From contig CM046345.1 of assembly GCA_025403435.1 (NCBI GenBank), positions 3,417,052 to 3,481,051 of the forward strand: a stretch of 64,000 nucleotides of DNA, written 5' to 3'. The notes below the pieces were generated by a model. The model was not told where the DNA came from. It did not search any database and saw nothing but the letters and a program-made list of their open reading frames with translations. The position numbers and the translations under genes are program-made. Of this stretch, positions 36,367 through 49,384 are shown one piece after another. This DNA is from Artocarpus heterophyllus (lineage: Eukaryota > Streptophyta > Magnoliopsida > Rosales > Moraceae). Position 1 is the stretch's first letter; every line of letters begins with the position of its first letter.

Positions 36367-36378
36367 TGGTCTCAGAGC
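36367..36378 (+). other. Primer binding site of Copia-3
   Basis: TGGTCTCAGAGC, abutting the LTR, a variant of the initiator-Met PBS. Confidence 0.85.
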
Positions 36379-36440
36379 GGACAGCAAAATCTTTCCTGGA
36401 CGCTGTGCAAAACACCTCAACTCGTTCTTCATCAACAACA

Positions 36441-37500
36441 ATGGCGGTTCAAGATCGTAATCGAGCTACAGTCTCTAATGGTGATAATTCATCGTCGTCC
36501 ACTTCAAGCTTCGCTCCAGTAACCTTCAATCACCCAATTCCCTCGAAGTTGGACTAGAGCAACTTCATGATCTGGTGGAAATAAGTCCTAGCTACAATTC
36601 GTGGTCATCGATTATAGAAATTCTTGTTTCACAATGAAAACTTGCCATCGAAGTACAAAAGTCAAGCAGATCAAACAGCGAATTGGATCAATCAGAAGTC
36701 TTCAATGTCCGATGCTCTTCTCACTCGGATGATCAACTGTGAGACTTCCTTTCAAATCTGGGAAACATTGGAGATCTACTTTGCCTCTCAAGTTCATGCC
36801 AAGGTAACACAATATAAAGATCTGTTGAAAACCACTTGCAAGAATTCACTGACTATGAATGAGTACTTGTTGAAAATCAGAAGTCTTGTTGATACATTAG
36901 CTTTAGTTGTTCATAATCTTTCCACAAAAGATCACATAGATGCAATCTTTGAAGGACTTCCTAAAGAATATGATGTGATGTTGATATCCTTGAATACTCG
37001 ACGAGAGGAATTCACTGTTGAAGAAATTGAATCTCTTTTGTTATCTCAAGAAGCAAGAATTGAGAAGAATCTAAGAAATCTAGATTCTGCAAATACTAGT
37101 TTTGCAAATATAAACCTGTCATCTCGTTTTCCAACCCCAAATAGAAAGATGCCTTACAATTCCTCCTCCTTTGATCGAGGTCTGGATCAAAACTCTTCTT
37201 CTGGAAACTCTGGCTTTAATTCTGGTTACCAATAATCTACTCGTGGTTACCCTTCTGGAAGGTCACATTCCTCTGGAAGGTTTAGAGGAAGAGGCAGGAA
37301 CTTTTCTTTCTCCTCTCGACCCCAATGTCAACTGTGTGGTCGTATTGGACATCCGGTAATGCAATGCTACTACAGATTTGACAAATCCTTCAATGGACCA
37401 GCTCAACTGCAAGCACATCTTCATCAGGTACACAACAAGGAACCTATTCAAGAAACATCAGCTGTAACAGCATCTTCATCAGCCTTGGAAGCAATGTTGG
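36441..37500 (+). pseudogene. gag: Copia-3 gag, with two in-frame stops
   Basis: The frame starts at ATG 36441 (MAVQDRNR). It is broken by TAG 36555-36557, which falls inside the conserved LD-SNF start of the gag domain, and by TAA 37233-37235. Between them is the helical gag domain (about 36624-37090). A Ser/Gly/Arg-rich linker leads to the zinc knuckle at 37326-37367 (CQLCGRIGHPVMQC). All parts stay in one frame, so point mutations rather than indels inactivated it. Confidence 0.88.
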
Positions 37501-40500
37501 CCACTCCTGAAACAACCTATGATGTCAATTGGTATCCAGACTCAGGTGCTACCAATCATTTCACAGTAGATTCAAACAATTTAATGATGAAAAATGAGTA
37601 CTATGGGTCTGATCAAGTTCACATGGGCAATGGTAAAGGCTTGACTATAAGACACATTGGAAAATCTATAATTTTCTCTCCTTATTGAAATACCAAAACC
37701 TTAGTCCTAAATCAGTTACTACATCTCCCTAAAATCACAAAGAATCTATTGTATGTTTCTAAATTTGCCAAAGATAATTTTGTGTTCTTTGAGTTTCATC
37801 CATATACCTGTTGTGTCAAGGACCAGGCCACCAAGGAAGTTCTTCTGGAAGGCAAGCTTAAGGAAGGTCTATATGTGTTTGACTTTACCAAAATTGGTCT
37901 ACTACAACAGGATGTCTCCATTAATTCAAAGACCCGAGTGTCAACACAAAAATCTATGACTTGTAACAATGTCTCTCTTAATAATTCTCCTTCCTTGATC
38001 TATAATGCTTCTTCTCAATGTACACAGCCAATTCACTCTGATTCAATATTGTTTGATATTTGGCATAAAAGATTAGCCCACCCTTCTGAACAAATAGTGC
38101 AAACAGTTTTAGCTGATTTTAATCTCTCACACATCAATAAAGTTCCTCATTCCATATGTTCCGCATGTTGTCTTGGTAAATTTCACAAGTTTCCATTTTT
38201 CTCCTCTAAGACTGAATACATTGAACCTTTACAACTAATTCATTTAGATGTTTGGGGTCCAACCCCAGTCTGTTCTTCCAATGGGTACTACTATTATGTA
38301 CACTTCATAGATGCCTACTCACACTTCACCTGGCTGTATCTTCTTAAAAACAAATCAGATGTCTTTTAGACCTTTCAAAATTTCCAATCATAGGTTAAAT
38401 TACAACTGGGATACAAAATCAAGACTTTGCAAACTGACTGGGGAGGAGAATACAAGTCATTCACCACCTACTTAAACTCAAAAGGCATAATTCACAAGAA
38501 CTCTTGCCCCTATGTGCATGAGCAAAATGGCCTTGCTAAAAGAAAGCATCGCCATGTTGTGGAGAATGGGCTTACACTATTAGCCTATGCTTCAATGCCT
38601 CTCAAATACTGGGATGAGGCCTTCAAGACTTCAGTCTTTATTATAAATAAACTACCAACCAAGGTTCTCAAACATGTTTCTCCTCTAGAAAAATTGTTTC
38701 ATACTAAACCTGCATATTCACAACTCAAAGTGTTTGGTTGCCTCTGTTATCTAAACACCAGGCCCTACAATAAACACAATTTCCATTTTCATTCAACTCT
38801 ATGTACAGTCTTGGGTTACAGTCTCAATCACAAAGGCTATAAATGCATGGACTCCACAGGTAGAATCTTTATTGCTCGAGATGTCATTTTCAATGAGACT
38901 GCCTTTCCATTTGCAGAAACCACAACAACTTCAACACCTCCTTCAAATGCACCCTCAGATATGTCACTTCCACTCGTAATCTTTCCCAACTCAACATCCT
39001 CTTCTTCCAATACACAAGATTCAGCTGACAGAGATCTATATCTTGATCCTGCCATCATAACCGATGCAACCAACAATACCTTGTAAAGCTGACTCAACAA
39101 CTACATTGTCACAACACAACATCTCCAACATTCATCCCATGGTAACCAGATCAAAGAAGGGAATTCATAAACCAAAGGTCTATGTAGCTGTTAAAGAACC
39201 AGTAACACTTCAAGAAGCTTTACAAGATGCAAAATGGAAACAAGCAATGGCTGAGGAGTTTTCTGCACTACAACGAAACAATACATAGACTTTAGTAGAA
39301 TTACCACCAGGAAGAAAAGCAATTGGCTACAAATGGGTGCTTAAGGAGAATCCAGATGGAACCATCAACAAATACAAAGCAAGACTAGTAGCTAAAGGTT
39401 TCCATCAAGTGGCTGGTTTTGACTTCACTGAAACCTTTAGCCCAGTTGTCAAGCCTACAACAATTCAAATTGTTCTAACAATTGCCCTTACCAGAAACTG
39501 GGTCATAAGGCAGTTAGATGTAAATAATGCCTTCTTGAATGGAGACTTATAGGAAGAAGTATACATGGAACAACCTGCAGGTTTTGTAAACTCTAAATCC
39601 GGCCATCTAGTCTGCAAATTGCAGAAATCCTTATATGGATTAAAGCAGGCACCACGTGCTTGGTTTGACAAGTTATGCAAAGCCTTGATCAAGCTTGATT
39701 TTACTGCAGCCAAGATAGATCATTCACTGTTCATTCGTGAATCCTCCAATGCTAAAGTTTATATACTAGTTTATGTTTATGACATTCTAATAACTGGAAG
39801 TGATTCCAATATGGTTCAAGCTCTAATCATAGAAATACATCAAGCCTTTGCACTTAAAGACCTAGGCTCATTAGACTATTTTCTTGGCATTCAAGTTCAA
39901 CACACTGCTGAGGGCATTCTCCTTACTCATACCAAATATATCATAGACCTCCTACGTAAAGTCAAAATGCAGTATGCAAAGGTAGTCTCAACACCGATGA
40001 CTACAGGTGATAAACTCATCTCTTGTGGTAGTGATTCAATTGAAAATATATCATTATATCGAAGTGTAGTGGGTGCCCTACAATACATCACTGTCACCAG
40101 ACCAAAACTAGCCTTTTCAGTTAATAAGGTGTGTCAGTTTATGCAAGCTCCACTAGAAGCTCATTGGCGTGCAATGAAACGCATTTTGAGATACCTGGCT
40201 GGCACTATCTCACATGGGTTACATCTTATCCGAACTCCAGAAATAGAACTAGAGCTAGTGGCATTTTATGATGTTGACTGGGCTTCTGACCTTGAAGACA
40301 GAAGATCCACAACAGGTTTCTGCATATTTCTGGGCAAAAATCTTAGATCTTGGATCTAGGTCTTCAACTGAAGCAGAGTATAGAAGTCTAACAACAACAG
40401 TAGCAGAACTCACATGGATTCAATCCCTTCTTGTACAGTTGAAAGTTCATATCACCCATGTTCCCATAATATGGTGTGATAACCTAAGTACTATAATGAT

Positions 40501-40705
40501 TGCAGCCAATCCAGTACTACATGCAAGAACCAAACACATAGAGATTGATCTTTACTTTGTTCGAGAAAAAGTTATGTAGAAAAAGGCTGAAGTTCATCAT
40601 GTCCCCTCTATTGATAAATTGGCAGACGTGTTTACCAAGGCATGTTCAATCTCCAAGTTTTCAGATATGCGCAACAAACTCAGAGTTGAAAGCTCTCATA
40701 CTCTA
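37501..40705 (+). pseudogene. pol: Copia-3 pol with catalytic-site losses
   Basis: Protease is DSGATNH from 37539. Stops follow at 37686 (TGA) and 38367 (TAG). GAG-pre-integrase has WHKRLAH (about 38060). Integrase has HLDVWGP (about 38240), FIDAYS and TDWGGEY (about 38433), but the segment expected to hold the third acidic residue reads NGLAKRKH, with Lys in its place. After a frameshift near 39080, RT runs to 40359; the catalytic YVDD box is YVYD (39772-39783). RNase H follows in another frame from about 40268 (STEAEY, about 40366), with a TAG at 40577. Both changed active sites indicate long decay. Confidence 0.9.
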
Positions 40706-40710
40706 AGTTT

Positions 40711-40719
40711 GAGGGGGGA
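40711..40719 (+). other. Polypurine tract of Copia-3
   Basis: GAGGGGGGA directly before the 3' LTR. Confidence 0.88.
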
Positions 40720-41012
40720 TGTTAAGAAGCTATAAATCCAGTTAGTTAGTTAGTTACAATTAGTTTTGATATGTTATAGTTTGTTATAAAGTCGATTAAC
40801 CACCAGTTAACTATGGTAAACCATCAAAAGACCCTGGTTAGTTCTCAATGGGTTACAAATGTATGGAACTTGTATAAAAACAATGTGTAGCGATGTAATA
40901 CAAGAACACTCAGAAAATATACAACAAAAACTTCACCAAAATTTCTCAATCTTTCGTTTGTTTTCTTTACCTATTCTTCTCTAATTCCTTCACACAAGAT
41001 CAAATTCTTATA
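40720..41012 (+). repeat. 3' LTR of Copia-3
   Basis: 293 bp, the pair of 36074-36366, followed by GTACA. Confidence 0.93.
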
Positions 41013-42107
41013 GTACAAAACTACCTTGGAGCTTTCATATCGAGCTTTGAAATATATTAATCAATCATAATATCCTCGATGGTAGTTGGGTCCTTGCCAA
41101 ACCATATTGTGCTGTGTGTGTAACACATATATATACACACACATACACCATAATCTTGGACTACTAGTGTTCATTTTAACATACAACACAATATATTTCA
41201 AAGGTTTCCTCTTGTCTCGCGGACTTCTTTCATTGTCCATATCATAGACTAATTAAATGGCTCCTAGTACTTTCGACAATAGGAACTCTCTCTACAACTT
41301 CGTCGTTCGCGATGGATACGGCGTGAAAACCTAAGCCTCTCCAGGGTGCCAGAGCAGTACGTGCAGCCGCCGAAGGAGAGGATAGAGAAGTCAAGCACCA
41401 AGTCTCTCCAGGTTCCACCAAGCGACCTCTTGAAATTGGACGGTCTTGACCATGACAAGGTGGTCGAGGAGATGTCGATGCCGCGGAGAATCTAGGGTTC
41501 TTCCAGGTGGTTTATCATGGTGTGCCTGTGGAGCTCTTAGAGTCGTTCAAAGAGGCTGTGTTTTGGTTCTTCGAGCAGGAACCGGAGAAGAAGGCGCTTT
41601 TTCGAAAAGGCGTAAGCCCTAGCCCTAGCGTGGCATATGGGACGAGCTTTGTGCCAGAGAAAGAGAAGGCCTTGGAGTGGAAGGACTATATCAGCTTGGC
41701 TTATGCCTTTGATGATGATGCTCTTAGTTCTTGGCCAGAAATTTGCAAGTAAGAGATCTTTCTAATCTTCCTTTATATAATATATAATATACGTGTATAT
41801 AACATTTAATTGTGCACGTTAAGGCCTATGTCATTCAAAAGGGTTATGTTTTGCATTTTTTTAATTCTAATCTCACTTTCTTTTGCCAATTTATGTACTA
41901 GTGAGTTATCATTCTTCTTCTTGATAAATATAATTTTTTATTATTAATCAACGTGGCCTTTTCCTTTTATATATATTGTGTGTATAACATATAATTTTTC
42001 AAGTAAGGACTTTGTCAATAAAGAGGGATATGTTATGTACAGCGAGTTATCATTTTATATTGATAAATATAATGTTTTATTAATTATCACAAGTACCAAT
42101 CAATAAA

Positions 42108-42640
42108 TGTTAGGACATTGTTGTACGGGATACCCAATTACAACTAAAGTAGAAACTACAAAAATGAGAATTTTGCACGGAAAAAATGTCCCAAATAAAC
42201 TGAGACAAAATGATAGACAAATTAAGAAGGATTTCACTATATCAAAAGGATACAATAATTTCTTTCTAAAATAAGGAGAGCACAAATGAAAATACCCTCT
42301 CTTTTATAATACGAGAAAACACTCTCTCTAACAAAGGAAAGACACTAATATTTAGGGGAAACCTCTCAATTTTCTCTCTCTAATACTCTCTCTCTTTCTC
42401 TCCCTATTTTTTCTCACTCAAGATGGGATGCTACTTCTTCACAGCTATCACCTCTATTTATGGTTGATAATAGGCAGTTAACAATACTTGTTGCAAGTCG
42501 GTCACCATGTATGAAAGCTGTAAACTACTTATTTTGTTGACTGTTTTCAAACTCTTAACTAAGAAGCAAAATGTTTCATAATTAAGCAATATTTGACATT
42601 GGGCCTTAGCCCAAACCACAAAAATGGCTTTACCGTCACA
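42108..42640 (-). repeat. 3' LTR of Copia-4
   Basis: 533 bp, somewhat longer than its partner because of internal indels around 42300-42360. It has CT-rich runs (CTCTCTCTAATACTCTCTC). Confidence 0.9.
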
Positions 42641-42652
42641 TTTCTCCCACTT
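42641..42652 (-). other. Polypurine tract of Copia-4
   Basis: On the - strand this reads AAGTGGGAGAAA immediately before the 3' LTR. Confidence 0.82.
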
Positions 42653-42799
42653 AAAGTCACTTTTGCAATCCTTTTATCATTTCTACTTGCCATTTCTATG
42701 CTGCTTACGTTTCTGCTAGGCCAATAGAGGATCTACACCACGTGAACTTGTCGTTGTTAACTGGCTTTATTAACATATCTGCTAGGTTTTCTTTAGTGT

Positions 42800-45724
42800 A
42801 GATTTTCTATACATCCACACTTCCTTCTTCCACCTTCTCACGAACGAAGTGATATTGAACTTGTATGTGCTTTGTCTTTGAGTGAAATGTTGGATTCTTT
42901 GCTAAATACAAAGCGCTTTGACTATTACAAAATAGAGCAATCTTTTCTTGGTTGTGTCTAAGCTCATCCAATAGCATTTGCAACCAGATTGCCTCTTTGC
43001 TAGCTCTGTTGCTGCAACGTATTCTGCCTCCATCATTGAAGTAACCACAATAGACTACAATTTCAAAACCCAACTTATAGCTCCTCCAACAAGAGTAAAC
43101 ACATAACCTATGGTGGACTTGCTCTTGTCAAGATCACCTACATAATCTGAATCAACATAGCCTCTTATAGCAAAGTTTGATCCTCTATAACATAATGCAA
43201 CATTTGAGGTACCCTTGACATATCTCAAGATCATCGTCACAGTACTCCAATGCTCTTTTCCAGGATTTGCCATGTATCGACTAACCGCTCACATTACTTG
43301 TGCAATGTCTGGTCTTGTGTATACCATAGCGAACATTAAGCTACCCACTGCCGATACATACAGTACTCAAGACATTTCCATCATCTCTAATTCGTTGCTA
43401 GGACTCATACTTGAGGATAACTTGAAATTAATAGGAAGAGGGGTAGAAATTGGCTTACAATCTTGCATGTTAAAGTGTCGCAAGATTTTTTTCAAGTAGT
43501 TCTTTTGAGAAAGCTAAGTCTTCCTATTATTTCTATTTCAGTAAATTTGCATCCTTAGAATCTTGTTTGCTGGTCCCAAGTCCTTCATTTCAAACTCCTT
43601 AGCCAATTGTGCCTTCAAGTCTGTAATACGATCTTTGTTGGGGCCTGCTACCAACATGTCGTCAACATACAAAGCAAAACAATGAAATCACCATCACCAA
43701 ATCTCTTGTAGTAAGCACAAGGATTTGAACTAAGTCTGTTGTATCCAAGGCTCATGATGAAGGAATCAAATCTTTTATACCAACATCTCGACGCCTGTTT
43801 GAGACCGTATAGAGATTTGTTCAACTTGCAAACCAAATTCTCTTTTCATTTTTCTTCAAAACCTCTAGGTTGGAGCATGTAAATCTTTTCTTCAAGTTCA
43901 CCATGAAGAAATGCAATTTTCACATCTAACTACTCTAAGTACGAGTCAAATGCAGCATACATCACCAGGACTACTTGAACTGTTGCAAGTCAAACAATAG
44001 GAAAAAATATCTCGTTGAAGTCAATGCCTTCTTTCTGAGCAAATTCTTTCACCACCAATCTAGCACGATACCGCTCTACTTGGTCATTGCCATCTCGTTT
44101 GATCTTGTAGACCCATTTGTTCCTAATGGCCTTCCTTCCTTTTGGTAGTGGAACAAGATCCCATGTCCTGTTTTTATGGAGAGCTTCAATTTCTTCTTGC
44201 ATTGTTGCCATCCACAAAGAAGCTTCTTGGCTTTTTGTAGCCTCATGGAAAGTTAATGGCTATCCATCCTCTGTTAGTAGACAGTATGCAACATTTCTCT
44301 CCATAATGTATTCTAAGTGCCAAGCTGGTTTTCTCCCCTCCCGAGTTGACCGTTGAACTTGTGGAGTTACAAACTCAGCTTGCTCTTATTCTTTGTGTAC
44401 TAGTGCTGCTTCAAAAGAATCTAGAACCTATTGTTTTTGTCTATCTTCAACTTGAACTGTAGTACTCTTTGGCTTCTCTTTTGAAGTGCTATCAATTTCT
44501 TTTTTTGTATCTTATTTTCAAAAAATATGACATCTCTACTGACTATCACCTTGTGGGCAGTGGGTTCCCACAGGCAGTACCCCTTAACTCCATCAACATA
44601 CCCTAAGAAAATACATTTTTTGGATTTTGGATCGATCTTTGATGTTTCTTGGGTGTTGTACATAACGTACACAGGACTTCCAAATGTATGTAAGTGAGAA
44701 TAATCGACTGGATTACCAATCCATGTCTCCATCGGCGTCTTCAGGTCAATTGCGGTTGATGGTGATCAATTGATCACATAATAGCCAGTCTTGATTGCTC
44801 TGCCCAAAATTACTTGGTTATCCTCATTGTTCTCAACATCGCTCTTGTTTGTTCCAACAAGGTTCTATTCATCTGCTCTGCTACTCCATTTTGTTGTGGA
44901 GTGTACACCACGAAGAAATGTCTCCTTATACCTTCTTGTTGATAGAAGTTATCAAATTCATCACTACTATATTTTCCTCCATTATGTGTCCTTAAACACT
45001 TAATCTTCTTTTCAGATTCAAGTTCCACCTGCGCTTTGAATATTTTGAAAACTGGAAATACTTTTGCCTTCCTCTTGATTGGATACACCCAACATCTCCT
45101 AGAGTAATCATCAATAAAAGATACAAAGTATCTTGCACTTCCTAAGGACAGAACTGGTGCTTGCCAAACATAAGAGTGGACCAGTTCTAAGATAGCTTTG
45201 CTTCTAGCATTACAACTCTTGAACTTTAATCTGTGCTGCGTACTATTAACATAGTGCTCACAAAAGAGTAGTGGGACCTTTTTGAGCCCTGGAAAAAGCC
45301 TTTGTTTAGCGAGACTCTTCAAACCTCGTTCAGACATATGGCCAAGTCTACGGTGCCACATCATCGTTAATTCTTCTGCAGAACTTGCCAATGCAGTAGA
45401 TGCTTCTCCTTCTTGTTGTGTTTCTCCTTTAAGCATGTACAAATATGCAACTATCTTTTTAGCTTTCATCACCACAAGCATGCCTTTACCTATTTTCATG
45501 ATCTCATTTTGAACATGGGTTTTGCACCCACTACTATCTAATTGTCCCAAAGACAATAGATTTTTCTTCAGGCCTTTCACATGTCATACCTCTTGGATTG
45601 TGTGAACCATACCATCATACATCTTCAATTTGATGGTATCAATACCAACAATCCCCAAGGCATGATTGTCTCCCATGAACATAGATCCTCCTAAGATAGG
45701 TTCATATTGGTGGAACCATTCTCT
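42800..45724 (-). pseudogene. pol: Copia-4 pol: integrase, RT and RNase H in several frames
   Basis: Read on the - strand: GAG-pre-integrase with MWHRRLGHMS (about 45340-45370), integrase with SFIDDYSRR and NGVAEQMNR within 44810-45580, then a C-terminal integrase piece (44421-44732). RT starts with WVYKIKRDG (about 44090). The YVDD box (43658-43669) is intact but out of frame with the preceding KLNKSLYGLKQASRCW part. RNase H lies at 42807-43273 in two more frames. At least four frame changes are needed, so nothing can be expressed. Confidence 0.88.
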
Positions 45725-46632
45725 CTAGGGGGTCATATGCCATGTAGCTCTTGAGTCCGTAAGCCAAACATCAGCAAATCTTTTTTTGCCTTCAGCAACT
45801 ATTATTGCCTCACTGTATAAAATTTCACCATCATCCGAGGTATTTGCCACACAACCCTGAGCTTTTGACAACTCAAGACCTTTTCCTTTGGCTTCTTCAT
45901 TCTTCTTAAGATGCCAACACTCCCTTTTGTAGTGCCCTTTCTTGCCACAGTTATGACACTTGACATTCTTTTTACTTCTGGATTTTGATCCACTCTGATT
46001 TTGACTACCACTGGGGCCACGTTTCATTGATCTCCCTCTCGTCAGTGAGCTTCCCAACTGTGAGCTTCCCAATCTATCTTCTTTGTTTTTCCGCCTATTT
46101 TCTTCTTCAAGAACAGTAGCAGCAAGTTCATCAAAGATCAGATAGCCTGTAAGTACATTGTTTGTCAAGTTGATGACGAGTTGATCATACAAATAAGGTA
46201 AGCTTTGAAATATAAGCTCAGCACGTTCATTTGGTTCTACTTTATAGCCCAACGATGTAAGTTGAGCAAATAAAGTGTTTAACATGTTGAAGTGGTCGGT
46301 CACTGATGTGGATTCCGCCATCCAAAGAGTGTAAAGCCTTCTTTTTAAGAAGATTTTGCTGACTTTGCCTCGTACCGTATTATCAGAGTATCACATATCT
46401 CCTTTGCCATCTTTTTCTCCGCCACACTAGATAACACTAAATTAGCAAGTGCTAGATGTAGATTAGCAATTACATTGCCATCCATCTCACCCCAGTTGCT
46501 ATCAATGATTTCTACAGGCCTATCACCAATTGCTGCCAAGCAATTTTTCTTTCTTAATATTGCTTTTATTTTCATTTTCCATAACGAGAAATTATTCTCG
46601 TTAAACTTTTCCATTTCAAACTTCGTCGCCAT
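45725..46632 (-). pseudogene. gag: Copia-4 gag and protease start, frameshifted
   Basis: The start is ATG at 46632 (MATKFEMEKFNENNF), a typical copia Gag N-terminus; an upstream in-frame ATG at 46689 overlaps the leader. The frame breaks near 46335 and resumes as 46321-45725. The zinc knuckle is CHNCGKKGHYKREC (45917-45958). The protease active-site triplet reads DSR (Asp codon 45755-45757) where DSG is expected, so it is probably inactive. Confidence 0.86.
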
Positions 46633-46692
46633 CGTTGAGTATGCATCTTTTCTACTAATTACACTAACTGTTGCACCAAAAATTGGCAATAA

Positions 46693-46710
46693 ACTCAGGC
46701 TCTGATACCA
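46693..46710 (-). other. Primer binding site of Copia-4
   Basis: On the - strand this reads TGGTATCAGAGCCTGAGT, one base from the 5' LTR. Confidence 0.88.
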
Positions 46711-46711
46711 C

Positions 46712-47203
46712 TGTTAGGACGTTGTTGTATGAGACACCCAATTATAACTGAAGTAGAAACTATAAAAATGAGAATTTTGTGCCAAAAAAAATCTCCAAAT
46801 AAACTGAAACAAAATTATAGATAAATTGTAGAAGGATTTCACTATAGTAAAAAGATACAATAATTTCTCTCTAAAATAAGAAGAATACAAATGACAATAC
46901 CCTCTCTTACAATAGAAGAAAACTCTCTCAATTTTCTCTCTCTAATACTCTCTCTCTTTCTCTCCGTATTTTTTCTCCCTTAAGGTGGGATGCTACTTCT
47001 TCACAGCTATCACCTCTATTTATAGGTGATAATTGTTAGTTAACAATACTTGTTGCAAGTCGGCCACCGTGTGTGAAAGCTGTAAACAACTTACTTTGTT
47101 GACTGTTTTCAAACTCTTAACCGAGAAGCAAAATGCTTCGTAATTAAGCAATCTTTGACATTGGGCCTTAGCCCAAAACCACAAAAGTGGCCTTACCAAC
47201 ACA
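46712..47203 (-). repeat. 5' LTR of Copia-4
   Basis: 492 bp, the pair of 42108-42640 with many substitutions, so this is an old insertion. Confidence 0.9.
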
Positions 47204-47861
47204 ACAAACTCATTTGATACTTTCACTTTGCGATCAGAGATATTAGATTTTTTTTTTTTTTCAGGAGAGATCTTGTTCTTTTCTAGTATCTAATTTGTAT
47301 GTGCGTATAACTTATATTTGTCAAAAAAGTGTGAATATTTACACATATGCATGTACGAATAGATGATAACTGGTTGATCATATAGTACGCACCGGTCAAT
47401 AATAATATACACAAGAGAGAGAGACAGAGTTCCCTATTTTAAGGAGTCGCATAAATTATATTTCAAATTAACATGCATATTAATAAAGAAAGTGCTTGCC
47501 TAACTAAAAGTTTGCTTATGTTTTACATTAAATATTTGCAGGGAAGTGGCACTGGAGTACCTAAAGGCATCAGTAGACATAGTGAAGAAACTATTAAAAC
47601 TTCTAATTTCCAACCTTAAAATGACGGTTGAGAACTCAGAAATTGATGCCCTCATCGGTCTCAAAATGGTTAACATGAATTTCCACCCGGCGTGCCCTAA
47701 TCTCGACCTCACTGTCGGTGTTGGCTGCCACTCCGGCATGGGCATCCTGATTGTGTTGCTTCAAGATGAAATTGGTGGTCTTTACGTCAAAATTGAAGAA
47801 GACTTTAATGTGGTTCTAATTGTGCTCCCAAACGGGTTTTATGTATTCTTTTTATTAAATG

Positions 47862-48307
47862 GTAAGAAGAAACAACTATATTGAGGGGAAATAATATTTA
47901 TATATGTCAATCGTTATTAATTACAGTCTTTTTATACTAGGCTCTTATATTGGTCGTGCATGTTTCTAACGTTATATATGGTCAAAATCATATTAAAATA
48001 AAAAAGTATATAGAATAGACAATTTTTGATATAAATCTGCCATGATTGATAAACATACTCCAATTAATAATGTATTTTTCAAAGTGCCACCATTGAAATA
48101 TATAAATATGTATATATAAGAACTTGTTTTTAATTGTTACGTTTTCAGTGGTTATATTTTAATAATCATTGATGATGTTGCATGATAAAAATTCAACCTT
48201 AATTATCATAGTTTTTTTTTTTGCTAACTTTGTACTTAATTACAACAATCAGATTTATATCAAACAACAATAATAACATTACTCATTGGAAACAAAACTA
48301 TTTAAAC

Positions 48308-48340
<33 letters not shown>

Positions 48341-49141
48341 GTTATATTAGGTAAGCATCCAATTAAAATCATTAAACATTACAAAGAAGACTATGTTTTG
48401 GTGTTGGACACTTTTTTGAATCACCATGTGATATTTTATAGGTATCCTGTCTCTTTTGGTTAATACTTTTAATTTAATGTGATTTTGATGCAAAAATATA
48501 TATGAGTTATTTTTTTTATACCATACATTTTGAGGTTATATAAATTTTGTACCTTGTATTTTAAACTTTAACACTATTATATATACCTTCATATTTTAAA
48601 TTTATGTTAAATTCTTATATTTTTCAATCAAAGTTTGATTTTGATTTTATAAAATAATTTAATGTCCTTCACATTTTAAAAATTTTAGCTTTTTCTCAAA
48701 CTTTTTCATAAATTTTCAGTTTTTTACTTTATAAAATACTTCAATATCCTTCACATTTTGAAAATTTTAGCTTTTTCTTAAAATTTTTATGTGTTTTTTT
48801 TAGTTTTCCTTTTCATGTGTCTAGGTCCTTTGTGGTCAAAATCAAACTTTAACCCAAAAAGGTAAGAATTTAAAATAAATTTAAAATACGAATGTATAAA
48901 AATGTTAAAGTTTAAAATACAAGGTATGATTTTTTGACAACATTAAAATACAAGATATAAAATTGAAATATCCTAAATATACATTATCACTAGAAATACT
49001 CTATCTAGAGAGAGAGAGAGAGAGAGAGTATTTTTCTATCAATGCATTTGGTCATACAAAGACATTCTATAGTGAATATTAACTAATTACATGTTAAATA
49101 ATTAACTAATTATATACTTCTCTATATGATTTTGTTAATAG
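47862..49141 (+). other. Intron 2 of the dioxygenase pseudogene
   Basis: It starts GTAAGAAG and ends TTAATAG. It is AT-rich, with CA/TA (about 48310-48340) and GA (about 49008-49028) microsatellites, and contains no ORF. Confidence 0.7.
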
Positions 49142-49384
49142 ATACTGAGCAATGGAAGGTATAAAAGTGCTGAACACAGGGTGCGTACGACAAGCACTCA
49201 ATCTTGAGTGTCAATCCCAATTCTCACAACCCCAAAGCCAACGCACAAGATTGGTCCACTCCCTCAGGTTGTGGAGAGCGATGGGGTTGCTTGCTGCAAG
49301 GAGGTTGTGTTTGGAGATTACATCAACAACTTCTTTGGGTATGCACATGATGGAAAAAAGTGTCTTGATTTTGCCAAGATATAA

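Larger units (their letters stand above)
36074..41012 (+). mobile_element. Copia-3: decayed short-LTR Ty1/copia retrotransposon
   Basis: 293-bp LTRs (36074-36366, 40720-41012) with a GTACA duplication (36069-36073, 41013-41017). The LTRs start TGTTA and end TTATA, so the terminal dinucleotides are TG...TA instead of TG...CA. About 11 LTR differences by eye mark it as older than the LOG-carrying element. Gag and Pol contain stops, frameshifts and catalytic changes. Confidence 0.95.
42108..47203 (-). mobile_element. Copia-4: decayed Ty1/copia retrotransposon in intron 1 of the dioxygenase pseudogene
   Basis: LTRs at 42108-42640 and 46712-47203 start TGTTAGGAC and end ACA. The flanks ATAAA (42103-42107) and ACAAA (47204-47208) are a duplication with one mismatch. 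The PBS, read on the - strand, lies beside the right LTR and gag follows it, so the element runs on the - strand, opposite to the host gene. Several frameshifts inactivate it. Confidence 0.92.
41257..49384 (+). pseudogene. 2-oxoglutarate/Fe(II)-dependent dioxygenase pseudogene (feruloyl-CoA 6'-hydroxylase-like), three exons
   Basis: Members of this plant DOXC subfamily hydroxylate phenylpropanoid-CoA substrates, leading to coumarins such as scopoletin. Exon 1 (41257-41748) encodes FVVRDGYGVK, then VPEQYVQPP, LGFFQVVYHGVP and LEWKDYISL, but needs at least two frame changes and meets a TAA at 41332. The donor AA|GTAAGA fits. Exon 2 (47542-47861, after TTTGCAG) keeps NFHPACPNLDLTVGVG and LLQDEIGGLYV; the iron-binding HxD reads HSG, so the Asp is lost, and the exon end is degenerate. 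Exon 3 (49142-49384) keeps ILSNGRYKSAEHRV, IGPLP and AHDGKK-LDFAKI, with one in-frame TGA at 49205. Intron 1 holds Copia-4. The exact substrate class is uncertain; the dioxygenase family is clear. Confidence 0.88.
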
